Assembly (NCBI GenBank): GCA_031266095.1
Contig: JAISBR010000085.1
Coordinates: forward strand, 1-64,000
DNA from: Treponema sp.
GTDB taxonomy: Bacteria; Spirochaetota; Spirochaetia; Treponematales; Breznakiellaceae
Direction of reading: 5' to 3'
DNA length: 64,000 nt
The notes beneath the pieces are model-generated. The model was not told where the DNA came from and searched no databases. It saw only the letters and a program-made list of their open reading frames with translations. The position numbers were made by a program, and so were the translations under genes. Below, piece by piece: positions 45,501-53,746 of this stretch; positions within the stretch are counted from its first letter, which is position 1, and every line of letters begins with the position of its first letter.

Positions 45501-45787
45501 GGAACAACGCCGGCGTGGCGTATGAGGCCCTGGCCGAACAGACCGGTGACCGCCGTTATCGTACCCGCGCCCAGACTCTCTATGCCGAGGCGAACCGCGC
45601 CTGGGACGCACGCACCCGTGACCCCCGCACCATGATCCGTTCCGGGAGCATACCGCTTCCATACCTCAATGCCCGGAATACACTCTATCCCCAGATAGAC
45701 TATGAGCCGCAGATATTCATCCGCATAGACAGGGATGTACTGGAACCCTCAAAATGGGAGGAACTGGCGCCGATTGCGGGATTTTAA
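42515..45787 (+). CDS. TPR protein resembling the spirochaete periplasmic flagellar collar protein FlcA
   Basis: A 1090-aa protein. Residues 1-415 are acidic and disordered, with three copies of a 41-residue repeat (LDLGGEELDLGDESLDLSG...). Residues 420-500 form a small folded helical region (LRKTLSTYPLKLRIACEELIVEQ). One membrane helix lies near 530 (LFAMIAVVAASLGYLIYQFVYI). From about 550 to 1060 there are many TPR units (YERIFAGEYERANERFSEAF, YYRAEEKYDELLRYYPRD, MALNYYHRSVQNGWAPPEMQYRMGAAYYQLEDWRNALEYFF). This layout (acidic N-terminus, one helix, long TPR array) matches the Borrelia collar protein BB0326 (FlcA), needed to place stators. The assignment rests on architecture, not alignment. 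Confidence 0.6.
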   Translation: MPSLSALREFKASFNDIGNEKALLTERNISFDDLELPDTEAEPMVVADKSLPPSIDPAVAEILGGSPETGASGTPEPASQAGDITGSGPSAPDTEATPAQAVENPDDEFAVGGDFDFSDLLGSIPADLTPPADDAFADLDTPSADTPQLETLAPETGDLSGEELDLGGEELDLGDESLDLSGDLSDFEIPDESAEPAEGAPDEGLDLGGEDLDLGDESLDLSGDLSDFEIPGESAEPAEGAPDEGLDLGGEELDLGGESLDLSGDLSDFEIPGESAEPAEGAPDEGLDLGAEDLDLGGEESPDFGTGSFETEEDSGDPVSGREDLELGGDVFDMDGAETEDVPAGDAFDAFSLEGDVQPEAGLEAEAGTSDDDLGDVDFSLPGIDDLLTDSKAETKSSPAGSKARGKAKAGAKGKEAPKAVEEISLNDEELKRLRKTLSTYPLKLRIACEELIVEQAVAPDQMSELVQLLVNGAPAKETAALAGQILGRTIEIPKAFEKNTGEALEAEQATFAYIFVHNFLPVLRLFAMIAVVAASLGYLIYQFVYIPFKAESIYKIGYERIFAGEYERANERFSEAFNIKRKKDWFYRYAEAFRDERQYYRAEEKYDELLRYYPRDNKGVLDYAALETYYLFNYQKANDLLRRELLDYAPDDRAGLLALGDNNLAWGEVDPSKYEDARFAYARLLDLYGWTGPVVERMLKYFIRTDNLKEVLPLQAWFTDNKKWKLSADTLAELGGYLLDKRLEAVRGVPNEYIEQIDGIRNLLLDSVSADPLLPEAHYHLARYYNSLGSTHEERVTLEMAIQAFDNAKEESVRRLTYRIDAHRRYADVLINSREFTSAEEQLIKGINLYEDALGRRLMTRSPEYGRLYAGLGDLEYFTKTGDMEMALNYYHRSVQNGWAPPEMQYRMGAAYYQLEDWRNALEYFFTASADLPLNRRLLFALGNAALKRNDNFAAQGYYNRLLDILEMQRARLPVLLPNDRPEYLELAERLMMARNNAGVAYEALAEQTGDRRYRTRAQTLYAEANRAWDARTRDPRTMIRSGSIPLPYLNARNTLYPQIDYEPQIFIRIDRDVLEPSKWEELAPIAGF
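43004..43372 (+). repeat. Three tandem 123-bp coding repeats
   Basis: Units begin at 43004, 43127 and 43250, each encoding 41 residues starting LDLGG and ending APDEG; a partial fourth starts at 43373. Copies differ by few bases. The unit length keeps the frame, so copy-number variation could alter the length of the acidic cytoplasmic region. Confidence 0.92.
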
Positions 45788-45795
45788 GGAATCGT

Positions 45796-46677
45796 ATGAC
45801 AGATAGACAATCGTCCACCTTCTATAGTCTCAAGCGCCTGCTGTTCATCACCCTGGGCGCGGTCCTAATGGCCTTCAACATCAATACCTTTGTCCATGCC
45901 GGAGGCCTGGTACCCGGCGGTTTTACCGGCCTAACCTTGCTGATCCAGGAAATCTGCCTCCGTTATGGCGGTTTTCATATCCCTTTCAGCGTGGTACTCT
46001 ACGCGCTCAACATCGCACCGGCGATCATCTGCTTTAAGTTTATTGGCAAAAAATTCGCTCTCTATTCCTGTTTAATGATTGTGATCAGCGGCATTCTCAC
46101 GGATTGGATGCCGGCCATGTTCATCAACTATATCCAGTTACACGATACTCTGTTGTCGGCGGTTTTCGGAGGCCTTTTGAACGCGGTTTCCGTTGCCCTG
46201 TGTCTCCATGTCGGCGCTACCAGCGGCGGGACCGATTTTATCGCCATTTTCATCTCTGAAAAATATCGGAAAGACGCCTGGAACTATATTTTTGCCGGGA
46301 ACTGCATCATACTCGGCATAGCGGGCTGGCTCTTTACCTTAGATAAGGCCCTCTATTCGATCATTTTCCAGTTCACCACCACAATGGCCCTGGGTTATCT
46401 GTACCAGGCCTATCAGCAGAAGACCCTGTTCATCATCACCGACAATTCTAAAGAGGTATTCGGCCTGATAAACAGGATGACTCATCACGGCGCGACTTTG
46501 TTTACCGGAACAGGCCTATACAACATGGAGAAACGGACCCTGCTCTACTCAGTGGTCTATTCCAACGAAGTCACAAAACTGATAAACGCCATAAGGAAGA
46601 TCGACTCAGGCGCCTTCATCAACGTCATTAAAACCGAGCACCTGAACGGACAATTTTTCAAAGCGCCAAAGGATTAA
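45796..46677 (+). CDS. YitT/DUF2179 family membrane protein
   Basis: A 293-aa protein with about five or six membrane segments (LFITLGAVLMAFNINTFVHAGGLVPGGFTGLTLLIQEI is the family start, LHVGATSGGTDFIAIFISEKY the second hallmark) and a C-terminal DUF2179 domain (LFIITDNSKEVFGLINRMTHHGATLFTGTGLY...NVIKTEHLNGQF). Function is unsettled. The start is ATG 45796, with AAGGA upstream and nine bases after the FlcA-like stop. It overlaps the convergent lipoprotein by four bases. Confidence 0.9.
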   Translation: MTDRQSSTFYSLKRLLFITLGAVLMAFNINTFVHAGGLVPGGFTGLTLLIQEICLRYGGFHIPFSVVLYALNIAPAIICFKFIGKKFALYSCLMIVISGILTDWMPAMFINYIQLHDTLLSAVFGGLLNAVSVALCLHVGATSGGTDFIAIFISEKYRKDAWNYIFAGNCIILGIAGWLFTLDKALYSIIFQFTTTMALGYLYQAYQQKTLFIITDNSKEVFGLINRMTHHGATLFTGTGLYNMEKRTLLYSVVYSNEVTKLINAIRKIDSGAFINVIKTEHLNGQFFKAPKD

Positions 46678-47720
46678 TTTCCCGCCGCCGATTTAAAGGC
46701 GGTCCACACCAGATTATGGGCCTCCTCCGCCTCGGGGCTGACATTCTGGATCATTTCCATGTTGCTATTAAAGCCTTCGGGGAGGGTGAGGAAGTCCCGA
46801 TATTCGCTCCCGATGAGGGGATCCGAAGCGGAATAGGTACTGTAGTAGCCCAGGTATTCAAAACAGCGGGCGCCCCGCTCTGCGTCAAGAATATAGTCAA
46901 GAAAGGCGTAGGCGGCGGCGTTGTTCGGGGCCTTGGCGGGAATAAACGCCGCCATAATACCGAAGCCGATTCCCTCGGAGGGGAACACCACCTTAAGCCC
47001 CGGGTTTTCCATCATCGCCATAGTAACCTGGGAGGTGTACATTACGGCGGCGGTAATTTCTTTGGAAAGCAGTTCGTCTTCAAGGTGATCGTCCCTGATA
47101 AGACGGATATTGGGCGCCAAATCCCGCAGCTTATCCCCAGCCACACGGATTATCTCCAGATCGTTGGTATTGTAGCTCTGGCCGATCACCTTGAGGGCCA
47201 TACCGTTAATTACCCTGAAATTTTCAATAATACCCAGGCTGTTCGCGAGTGAAGGGTCCCAGAGGTCCGCGTAACCGGTAATGTCAATTCCGACTTGTTC
47301 CGGATCATAGACGATGGTCTGTACTCCCGCGCCATAGGGCACGGTATATTCATCGGCGGGATCGTAAAACTGCCGCTGGTAAATGGGGTTGATGTTACGA
47401 TAGTTGGAGAGTTTCGATTTATCCAGCTTTTGAACCAGCCCCTCCGCAACGGCGGTTTCAATAATATAATCGTCGGCAATCACCAGATCGTAGCCGCTGC
47501 CCCCGGCGGCCTGGAGCCTGGCGAGCATAGTTTCATCGGTATCAAAATTGACATAGTTGATCCTGACGCCTGTTTCCTTTTCAAAGTTATCAAGAATATC
47601 CTGGGGAAACATCTCACTCCAGGTATAGATGGTCAGCTGTGATACCTGTTCTTTATTGCCGCAGCCTGAGATGAGCAGAGCGATGGTCAGCATTACCGTG
47701 GCACGCATAAATTTTTTCAT
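46674..47720 (-). CDS. PotD-like binding lipoprotein
   Basis: A 348-aa solute-binding lipoprotein with lipobox LLISGC near residue 20. It is a close paralogue of the protein at 25248-26291: the two share LTIYTWSEMFPQDILDNFE-type starts, YDLVIADDYIIE, DEYTVPYGAGVQTIVYDP, GIGFGIMAAFIPAKAPN and a matching C-terminus (GARCFEYLGYYSTYSAS). It differs in being a lipoprotein. No PotABC genes are nearby, so it must use a transporter elsewhere or act as a sensor. Confidence 0.9.
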   Translation of the reverse strand: MKKFMRATVMLTIALLISGCGNKEQVSQLTIYTWSEMFPQDILDNFEKETGVRINYVNFDTDETMLARLQAAGGSGYDLVIADDYIIETAVAEGLVQKLDKSKLSNYRNINPIYQRQFYDPADEYTVPYGAGVQTIVYDPEQVGIDITGYADLWDPSLANSLGIIENFRVINGMALKVIGQSYNTNDLEIIRVAGDKLRDLAPNIRLIRDDHLEDELLSKEITAAVMYTSQVTMAMMENPGLKVVFPSEGIGFGIMAAFIPAKAPNNAAAYAFLDYILDAERGARCFEYLGYYSTYSASDPLIGSEYRDFLTLPEGFNSNMEMIQNVSPEAEEAHNLVWTAFKSAAGN

Positions 47721-47768
47721 ATTGTCTCCTTTTTTGATGAATCAACCACTGTCTTTTATCATAGTAAT

Positions 47769-48050
47769 TTATACGGTTTTGTCAAGAATAGATACAATGC
47801 GGTTAAGTTTGCAGATAGTGTATTTCCGGCTTTTACCGCCTGAGAGGGCGAGGTACTCGTCCAGGATCCGTGATTTTTCACTTTTTCTGGCCGTACGGTA
47901 ACGGGGAGCGAACTCGACCGCAATCTTTTTTTCTCTGTCATGGTAAACCCCACTTGTTCCTCCAGACGTAGTCTGGATAGAGTGTGTTCCCACGGTTAGA
48001 TTTTTACATGGTGCAAACGTTCTGCTATGGTTAGGTTTAACGTGGCGCAA
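47769..48050 (-). pseudogene. N-terminal remnant of a transposase
   Basis: Within a 93-codon open frame, EFAPRYRTARKSEKSRILDEYLALSGGKSRKYTICKLNR matches the start of IS481/ISNCY-like transposases (YR.A.KKEK..ILDEF...TGY.RKYAI..L). Nothing of the DDE catalytic domain follows, since the frame ends at 47769. It lies upstream of the PotD-like lipoprotein. Confidence 0.6.
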
Positions 48051-48105
48051 TTCGGTGTATTGTTAACGAGGGCCTTTTGATGTAAAATACCGTAAGAGGT
48101 TTTAC

Positions 48106-48384
48106 ATGGAATGGCGGGCTAGTCATATTTTAGTAAAAGACCGGAGTTTGGCGGAGGATGTGCTTAAACGGGTCAAACAGGGCACTCAGTTTGAGTCCTT
48201 GGCGCGGGAATTCTCAACCTGTCCCTCAAAATCCTCAGGGGGAGACCTTGGCTGGTTCGGATCGGGGAAGATGGTGGCGGCCTTTGAATCCGCGGTAAAA
48301 CGACTGTCCCCCGGTTCCGTTGGTGATGTGGTGCAGACCCAATTCGGATATCATATTATCAAGTGTACCGGTCGTCGTGACTGA
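48106..48384 (+). CDS. Parvulin-type peptidyl-prolyl isomerase
   Basis: A 92-aa single rotamase domain, cytoplasmic (no signal): RASHILVKDRSLAEDVLKRVKQGTQFESLAREFSTCPSKSSGGDLGWFGSGKMVAAFESAV...VQTQFGYHIIKCTGRRD. All core features of stand-alone PpiC parvulins are present, including the SHILV, GGDLGWF and FGYHII segments. It starts at ATG 48106. Confidence 0.93.
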   Translation: MEWRASHILVKDRSLAEDVLKRVKQGTQFESLAREFSTCPSKSSGGDLGWFGSGKMVAAFESAVKRLSPGSVGDVVQTQFGYHIIKCTGRRD

Positions 48385-48429
48385 CGGTCTTATCCAAAGG
48401 TTGTTGCGATTTGTGTATATCGAATCAAC

Positions 48430-48539
48430 AACCTCGCCCTGAAGGACGAGGTATGTTGTTCTCCCGAGGTAATGCATTCGGGGTTTAATACCTTTTTTAA
48501 CCGCCCTGAAGGGCGGGGTATTAAACCCCTCAGCATGAA
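48430..48539. repeat. Two adjacent IS200/IS605-like hairpin repeats
   Basis: Copy 3 at 48430-48469 has CTCGCCCTGAAGGACGAG; copy 4 at 48500-48539 has CCGCCCTGAAGGGCGGGGTATTAAACCCC and CAGCATGAA. Between them GGGGTTTAATACC (48480-48492) is a perfect inverted partner of GGTATTAAACCCC (48517-48529). It lies between the parvulin gene and the HD-GYP gene. Confidence 0.7.
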
Positions 48540-48608
48540 TAAAAAAGTCACGGCGCCGGGTTTACCGTGCGCCTGTATTATGAGCAGACACTATCTAACA
48601 GGATTTAT

Positions 48609-49859
48609 ATGGAAGGGGAAAGCAGAGATTTCAGATACATCATCCACTTGGATTCAGAATTAAATCAAATCCAGGATTTGGATCTTCTTTTAGAACGAAT
48701 TCTCCTTGAGGCTAGGAAGGTGGTCCATGCTGACGCAGGTTCAATTTATGTCAAAATAGTAAATGAAGAGAAAGGGAAAACAGAAGGTTATCTTTCAATT
48801 AAATATGCCCAAAATGATACCAGCCAGAAAACACTTCCTCCGGGACAGAAATTAATCTATTCAGTCTTTTCACTGCCGATTGATGAAAAGTCCATTGCGG
48901 GTTATTGTGCCCTCACCCAAAAACTGATCAATATTCCGGATATGTACAATATCCCGGTGGATGCTCCCTATTCCTTTAACTCAGCCTTTGACAAACTGTC
49001 AGGATATAAAACCACTTCTACCCTGACCATCCCCCTGGTTACCGCCGATGACCGGCTTCTGGGCGTTATCCAGGTCATAAATTCCAGGGACGAGAAGGAA
49101 AATATCATTCCATTTTCCGCGGAAGACGAATTCCTGATTACCCACTTTGCGGCTAACGCTACTATAGCCCTACAGCGCGCCTATATGACCAGAGCGATGA
49201 TTCTCAGAATGATCAAGATGGCTGAACTCAGGGACCCCAAGGAAACGGGAACTCATGTAAACCGGGTCGCAAGTTACGCGGTAGAGATCTATGATCGCTG
49301 GGCTTATCATCATGGTGTGTCCGATACGGAGAGAGGGCAATTTCGGGATACGCTTAAGATTGCATCAATGTTACACGACGTGGGAAAGGTGGCGATCTCC
49401 GACATTATTCTAAAAAAGCCGGCTCGTTTTACCCCCGAGGAATATTCCATTATGCAACATCATACCCTCTACGGCGGCGGCCTGTTTGATGATCCGCAAT
49501 CACCGGTTGATCTTATCGCCAGGGATATCGCCCTGACCCATCACGAGAACTGGGACGGTACCGGCTATCCCGGCTGGATCGATCCGGTTACCAGGACGCC
49601 CATCAAGGTCAATACAGAAGGAAAGCCCCTGGGCAGGAAGGGGGAAGAAATACCGTTGGGAGGCCGGATTGTCGCCCTTGCAGATGTGTTTGACGCTCTC
49701 TGCTCAAAGAGGGTGTACAAGGACCCCTGGGGTGAAGAACAGGTATTGGTGGAAATGCGGAAGCTTGCGGGGACAAAATTCGATCCCGAATTGGTGGATA
49801 TTTTCTTCGAGATTCTGCCCAGTATCAAACAGATGCAGAACTTGTATCCGGAAAAATGA
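48609..49859 (+). CDS. GAF and HD-GYP domain protein (cyclic-di-GMP phosphodiesterase)
   Basis: A 416-aa cytoplasmic protein. Residues 15-185 are a GAF domain (LDLLLERILLEARKVVHADAGSIYV, TLTIPLVTADDRLLGVIQVINSRD). Residues 200-400 form an HD-GYP domain: THVNRVA, MLHDVGKVAI (HD), HHTLYGG, THHENWDGTGYPG (HHE and GYP), and VALADVFDALCSKRVYK. All metal-binding residues appear present, so it should hydrolyse c-di-GMP. ATG 48609 is preferred because AGGA is seven bases upstream; the earlier ATG 48567 has none. Confidence 0.92.
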   Translation: MEGESRDFRYIIHLDSELNQIQDLDLLLERILLEARKVVHADAGSIYVKIVNEEKGKTEGYLSIKYAQNDTSQKTLPPGQKLIYSVFSLPIDEKSIAGYCALTQKLINIPDMYNIPVDAPYSFNSAFDKLSGYKTTSTLTIPLVTADDRLLGVIQVINSRDEKENIIPFSAEDEFLITHFAANATIALQRAYMTRAMILRMIKMAELRDPKETGTHVNRVASYAVEIYDRWAYHHGVSDTERGQFRDTLKIASMLHDVGKVAISDIILKKPARFTPEEYSIMQHHTLYGGGLFDDPQSPVDLIARDIALTHHENWDGTGYPGWIDPVTRTPIKVNTEGKPLGRKGEEIPLGGRIVALADVFDALCSKRVYKDPWGEEQVLVEMRKLAGTKFDPELVDIFFEILPSIKQMQNLYPEK

Positions 49860-49972
49860 GCCTTGTAAAGCCTGGTTCCTATTTGACGTCACCGGACTTT
49901 ACCGTTCCCGGGAAACATCTTTCATTCGAAAGTCTGGTTTACTAACTACTCCGCAGTTTGCTGCGCCGAGGC

Positions 49973-50425
49973 TCATCTTTTTAGCAGCTTCGTGAGAATC
50001 CGGTCAAGGCTGTCGGCGAAGGCTTTGAGTTCCTTTTTCCCGTAGTTTGCGGACCGTTCGGTCCCAAGGCCGTTTTCCGCGAGACCAACCATAAAGTTTC
50101 GCAGTGAGAGCACTTCTCCGATGTTTTCCTGGTTAAAAACCCGGCCCCGGTCGTCAATAACCGCGATGCCTTTCCCGACCAGCCGCTTTGCCAGCGGTAT
50201 ATCCCGGCATATCGCCAGGTCACCGGGTTCCGCCAGCTCTACGATCCGGTTATCCGCTGAATCTACCCCCGGCGGACAAATCTCCATTATTACGTGCTCC
50301 CCGGTTATTTCCGGGATAGGGCGGTTCGCGGCGAATACCGCCGGCACTCTCAGCCTGGCCGAAGTACGAAGCGCCAGTTCCCTGGCGTCCCTGGGGCAAG
50401 AGTCCGCATCTACGAGGATTTTCAT
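49973..50425 (-). CDS. YaiI/YqxD family DUF188 protein
   Basis: A 150-aa protein with a PIN-like fold: MKILVDADSCPRDARELALRTSARLRVPAVFAANRP, DNRIVELAEPGDLAICRDIPLAKRLVGKGIAVIDDRGRVF and the late RNFMVGL. Conserved Asp residues (DADSCP, GDLAICRDIPLA) suggest a metal-dependent nuclease, but no activity is established for the family. ATG 50425 overlaps the manA stop by four bases. Confidence 0.92.
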   Translation of the reverse strand: MKILVDADSCPRDARELALRTSARLRVPAVFAANRPIPEITGEHVIMEICPPGVDSADNRIVELAEPGDLAICRDIPLAKRLVGKGIAVIDDRGRVFNQENIGEVLSLRNFMVGLAENGLGTERSANYGKKELKAFADSLDRILTKLLKR

Positions 50426-51723
50426 AATACGGGAAGGGACGCCGCATAGAGGGTATAATTTCCCCTGAAGCTCGGCCGTTTTGTGTCCCCGGCGGGAATA
50501 AAGAACGATTCCCCTTGTTTAAAGATCATTTCACCATCTTTCCCGGTAACCATAAGCTCCCCCCCGGTGACAACACAGATCGCGGGACCTGTTCCGCAAA
50601 AGACCGTTTCCTTTCCCGTCCCGCGCATTACCGAAAGGGAGAATTCTTCGCAGGCGGAGGGATACCTGAAACAGCCAGGAGAAGCGTTCCGCATATCACA
50701 TACGTTTTCCGGGCTGGGCCTGAGTATCTCAGGTTCCAGAGGACTGAAATCAAGGACCTTCATCAATTCGGGAAGATCCACATGTTTTGAAGTAAGCCCG
50801 CCCCGGAGCACATTGTCGGAATTGGCCATCAGCTCTATTCCAAAGCCGTGTATGTAAGCGTGCAGTATTCCGGCGCGGAGAAAAACCGCCTCCCCCGGTT
50901 CAAGGCTGAACAGGTTGAGATAGAGGGGAGCGATAAGCGCCGGATCCCCTGGATAGAGTTTCGCGAAAAGGCGCATATATTCCTGCCGCTCGACGGACGC
51001 TTTTCGGGCAGCCGCCGCGGTGGAAGCTGGCGTACCCCCCCCGGCCTTGTCCGTTTTCTCTGCGGCTTCAAGTCTCCGCGAAAGAATAAACTGAGCAAGC
51101 TCCTTCCTCACGGCGGCGGAAAGGCCAAAAAGTGCCGCGAGAAAATTCCGCAGCGCGGAGGAGACGCTGTCCGTATTTAAAGTGGCCAGCAGGGGGACAA
51201 AGCCTTCCCTCAATGAAACCGGCGCGGAAGAAAGGAAATCCTCCAGCAGGCGCCGGATTTCGGCGGGAGAGCGAAAACCGCACATGCCGGTGAAGGGCGT
51301 GAGAGCGCAGATAATTTCGGGCTTATGGTTCGCATCCTTGTAGTTTCGGTTAGGGGCGTCCATGGCCAGGCCTGCTCGATTCTCACGCTCAAAACCTTCC
51401 CGGGCCTGTACCGGATTCGGGTGGGCCTGGATGGAAAGGGGTTTATCCGCAGCAAGCAGCTTAAAGAGAAAAGGGAGCGCGCCGTATTGTTCCGCCCCCT
51501 CTTTCCCCAGGTAATAAGCCGGGTTTTCCGTAATAAATTCCCCAAGGCTCTTCTCTCTTCCGCTCAGGATAACCTGTGAAGGCGCGCCGGGATGGCTTCC
51601 CATCCACAGTTCCGCCCAGGGGCGGCCCTCCTTATTCGACACTCCCAGGAAACGGGGAATCCATTCAGGAGAACCCCATTCATAGTATTTGACCTGATTA
51701 CGCAGTCTGAACAATTCAGTCAT
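50422..51723 (-). CDS. manA: Mannose-6-phosphate isomerase, class I
   Basis: Zinc enzyme interconverting mannose-6-P and fructose-6-P, 433 aa. Motifs: YYEWGSPEWIPRFLG, AELWMGSHPGAPS, the metal site PLSIQAHPNPVQA, NHKPEIICALTPFTGMCGFR and the signature GEAVFLRAGILHAYIHGFGIELMANSDNVLRGGLT. The start is ATG 51723; residues upstream have no match to the family. It overlaps the zapA stop by eight bases. Confidence 0.94.
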   Translation of the reverse strand: MTELFRLRNQVKYYEWGSPEWIPRFLGVSNKEGRPWAELWMGSHPGAPSQVILSGREKSLGEFITENPAYYLGKEGAEQYGALPFLFKLLAADKPLSIQAHPNPVQAREGFERENRAGLAMDAPNRNYKDANHKPEIICALTPFTGMCGFRSPAEIRRLLEDFLSSAPVSLREGFVPLLATLNTDSVSSALRNFLAALFGLSAAVRKELAQFILSRRLEAAEKTDKAGGGTPASTAAAARKASVERQEYMRLFAKLYPGDPALIAPLYLNLFSLEPGEAVFLRAGILHAYIHGFGIELMANSDNVLRGGLTSKHVDLPELMKVLDFSPLEPEILRPSPENVCDMRNASPGCFRYPSACEEFSLSVMRGTGKETVFCGTGPAICVVTGGELMVTGKDGEMIFKQGESFFIPAGDTKRPSFRGNYTLYAASLPVL

Positions 51724-52054
51724 CGGCAAGGCCTTTATCACCCAAAGCCTGATCAAGCCGGGTAATAAGATTCAGGGTACGCTGCGCCAGTTCCCGATCC
51801 TCACCTTCCCGCTGGGCCCGGGTCCTTTCCCGATCCTCCCCGGTCTGTATCCGGGTTTTATTGATTTCGTCGCATAACAGAAAACCGGTGAGAATCGCGA
51901 TCTTAAGCGGATCTTTCATCCTGGAGATACTTTGAGTATTCTCCACCGCAGTCCGGTATTGATTTAAGATTTCTTCCAGATAGGTAATATCTTCGTCAAC
52001 GGTAATAGAAAAGGAAGTTCCCAACATTTCCAGACGGAAATCGTTCTCGGCCAT
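51716..52054 (-). CDS. zapA: Cell division protein ZapA
   Basis: A 112-aa FtsZ-associated protein. The ZapA head domain (RLEMLGTSFSITVDEDITYLEEILNQYRTAVENTQSISRMKDPLKIAILTGFLLCDEINKTR) is followed by a coiled coil (REGEDRELAQRTLNLITRLDQALG). It is the partner of the ZapB-like protein encoded just upstream, and both follow the ribosomal protein genes. Confidence 0.9.
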   Translation of the reverse strand: MAENDFRLEMLGTSFSITVDEDITYLEEILNQYRTAVENTQSISRMKDPLKIAILTGFLLCDEINKTRIQTGEDRERTRAQREGEDRELAQRTLNLITRLDQALGDKGLADD

Positions 52055-52062
52055 GGGATCCC

Positions 52063-52542
52063 TTAATAAATATCCAATTCCCCGTTCGCCGGCGGCTTAT
52101 TGTCTTCATCCAATGAAAGTTCTTCCAAAGGGTCTACAGCATCATCCTCAGCGGAGTCCGCTTCGGGTATTTCAAAGAAGATCTCGCCGTTTGCGGGAGA
52201 AGGACGCGAATCCGCCGCCGCGGGGGTCGTTTTCGGCGGGACCTTGACATCCGGCTGTACGACAGGGGCCGGTCGGGGTTTGAGACCCTGCTTTCCGTCC
52301 AGGCTTTTCTCTATGGCATCCTCAAACCGGTTGAGCAGTTCCAGAGCAGAAAGGATCCCGCCTTCAATACGGCTCTGCTCTTCTTTAAAGTGCAGAACCA
52401 GGCTCTCAAGCTCGTCATTCCGTTTTCGACTGGATTCCAGTTTTGCCCGCAAGTCGGCGTTTTTTTCGGTCAAGTGTTCAACGTACTCAATCGCCTTGGC
52501 GACCTTGGTTTCCAGCAGGTTGACTTGCTCGAGGCTGATCAT
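52063..52542 (-). CDS. ZapB-like coiled-coil protein
   Basis: A 159-aa protein. Residues 1-75 form a strong coiled coil (LEQVNLLETKVAKAIEYVEHLTEKNADLRAKLESSRKRNDELESLVLHFKEEQSRIE) like ZapB; the rest is a Pro/Ala-rich and acidic tail. It sits between rplT and zapA, with ATG 52542 two bases after the rplT stop. Joining of Z-ring bundles is the likely role, inferred from the coiled coil and the neighbouring zapA. Confidence 0.7.
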   Translation of the reverse strand: MISLEQVNLLETKVAKAIEYVEHLTEKNADLRAKLESSRKRNDELESLVLHFKEEQSRIEGGILSALELLNRFEDAIEKSLDGKQGLKPRPAPVVQPDVKVPPKTTPAAADSRPSPANGEIFFEIPEADSAEDDAVDPLEELSLDEDNKPPANGELDIY

Positions 52543-52543
52543 G

Positions 52544-52903
52544 CTAAGCTCCGAGCGCTATTTTGGCCTTGGCGACTATAACTTTGAAGGCCGGCATGTC
52601 CAGCACCGCCAGGCTTGCCAGGGCTTTACGGTCGATGATAATCCCCGCCTTTCCCAGCCCGGCCACAAACCGTGAATAGGAAAGTCCCTCTTCCCGGCAG
52701 GCGGCGTTAATCCTGATGATCCACAGCCGGCGAAAATCAGCTTTCCGGTCCCGGCGGTCCCGGTAGGCGTAGGACAAAGCTTTGGTGACCGCGTCCTTGG
52801 CGGTCTTATAGTTCGAGTGCCTACGCCCCCAAAAGCCCTTAGCCTGTTTCAGTATTTTTTTACGATGGTTCTTTCGTTTGGAACCATCTACCGCTCTTGA
52901 CAT
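52544..52903 (-). CDS. rplT: 50S ribosomal protein L20
   Basis: A 119-aa L20 with its typical start [79 protein letters not shown]. It binds 23S rRNA in early 50S assembly. It is in the standard infC-rpmI-rplT order. Confidence 0.98.
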   Translation of the reverse strand: MSRAVDGSKRKNHRKKILKQAKGFWGRRHSNYKTAKDAVTKALSYAYRDRRDRKADFRRLWIIRINAACREEGLSYSRFVAGLGKAGIIIDRKALASLAVLDMPAFKVIVAKAKIALGA

Positions 52904-52925
52904 AGTTTTCCTCTCTTAGCCCTTC

Positions 52926-53126
52926 TCAGCCGTAGGGCAGCATCTGTTTCTTGATTACCGGCGTGTTATCGCTGGACAGAATCCCCACATGACGCAGATT
53001 ACGTTTTCGCTTGGTTGACTTCTTGGTCAGAATATGGCGCAGATTCTGCTTCTTGTATTTGACCTTACCGCTACCGGTAAAGGTAAAGCGCTTGGCGGCG
53101 CTCTTTTTGGTTTTCATCTTAGGCAT
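52926..53126 (-). CDS. rpmI: 50S ribosomal protein L35
   Basis: A 66-aa L35: [53 protein letters not shown]. The start is ATG 53126, as in relatives (MPKMKTKK), with AGAGG seven bases upstream; a TTG two codons earlier is not needed. Confidence 0.97.
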   Translation of the reverse strand: MPKMKTKKSAAKRFTFTGSGKVKYKKQNLRHILTKKSTKRKRNLRHVGILSSDNTPVIKKQMLPYG

Positions 53127-53145
53127 GTTCAACCTCTTCTTTAAA

Positions 53146-53664
53146 CTATTTCTTGGACTTGGGGCTTAAGACCATAGACATAAACCGGCCTTCCATAGCC
53201 GGCGGCTTATCCATCACGTATTCCCCTTCAATTCGTACAAGAACATCCTTGAGGACGTCCAGTCCGAGCTCGGTATGGGCAAGCTCCCGGCCCCGGAAAC
53301 GGACCGTCACTTTTACTTTGTTACCATCGGCAAGAAACTCCTTCACATGCTTGGACTTGAAATCCAGATCATGTTCATCGATCTTGGGCTGCATCCGGAT
53401 CTCTTTCAATTTCAGGAGCTTCTGCTTCTTCTTAGAATCCCGAACCTTTTTTTCATTTTCGAATTTGAACTTACCGTAATCCAGGATCTTCACCACAGGG
53501 GGAACCGCCTGGGGAGCCACCTCCACCAGATCCAAACCCAGTTCCCTGGCAATTTCGAGCGCTTCCAGGGTTGGTATAACCCCCTGTCGTTCTCCCTCAT
53601 CCCTGATGAGACGAACCTCCCGCACCCGAATCTGTTCATTAATCCGTAAATCCTTATCCGACAA
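53146..53664 (-). CDS. infC: Translation initiation factor IF-3
   Basis: A 172-aa IF-3. The N-domain reads [48 protein letters not shown] and is followed by the lysine-rich linker and C-domain ([43 protein letters not shown]). The start codon is TTG 53664, with AGGAGG only four bases upstream. Rare start codons are typical of infC and allow autoregulation by IF-3 discrimination against non-standard starts. It is the first gene of the infC-rpmI-rplT-zapB-like-zapA-manA set. Confidence 0.96.
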   Translation of the reverse strand: MSDKDLRINEQIRVREVRLIRDEGERQGVIPTLEALEIARELGLDLVEVAPQAVPPVVKILDYGKFKFENEKKVRDSKKKQKLLKLKEIRMQPKIDEHDLDFKSKHVKEFLADGNKVKVTVRFRGRELAHTELGLDVLKDVLVRIEGEYVMDKPPAMEGRFMSMVLSPKSKK

Positions 53665-53746
53665 CTGACCTCCTCATCGGCCCTTGGGAAAAATCCCCCG
53701 ACATCAATAGGCAGCTTAACAGGGCAAGACCACCCATATGAACGGA

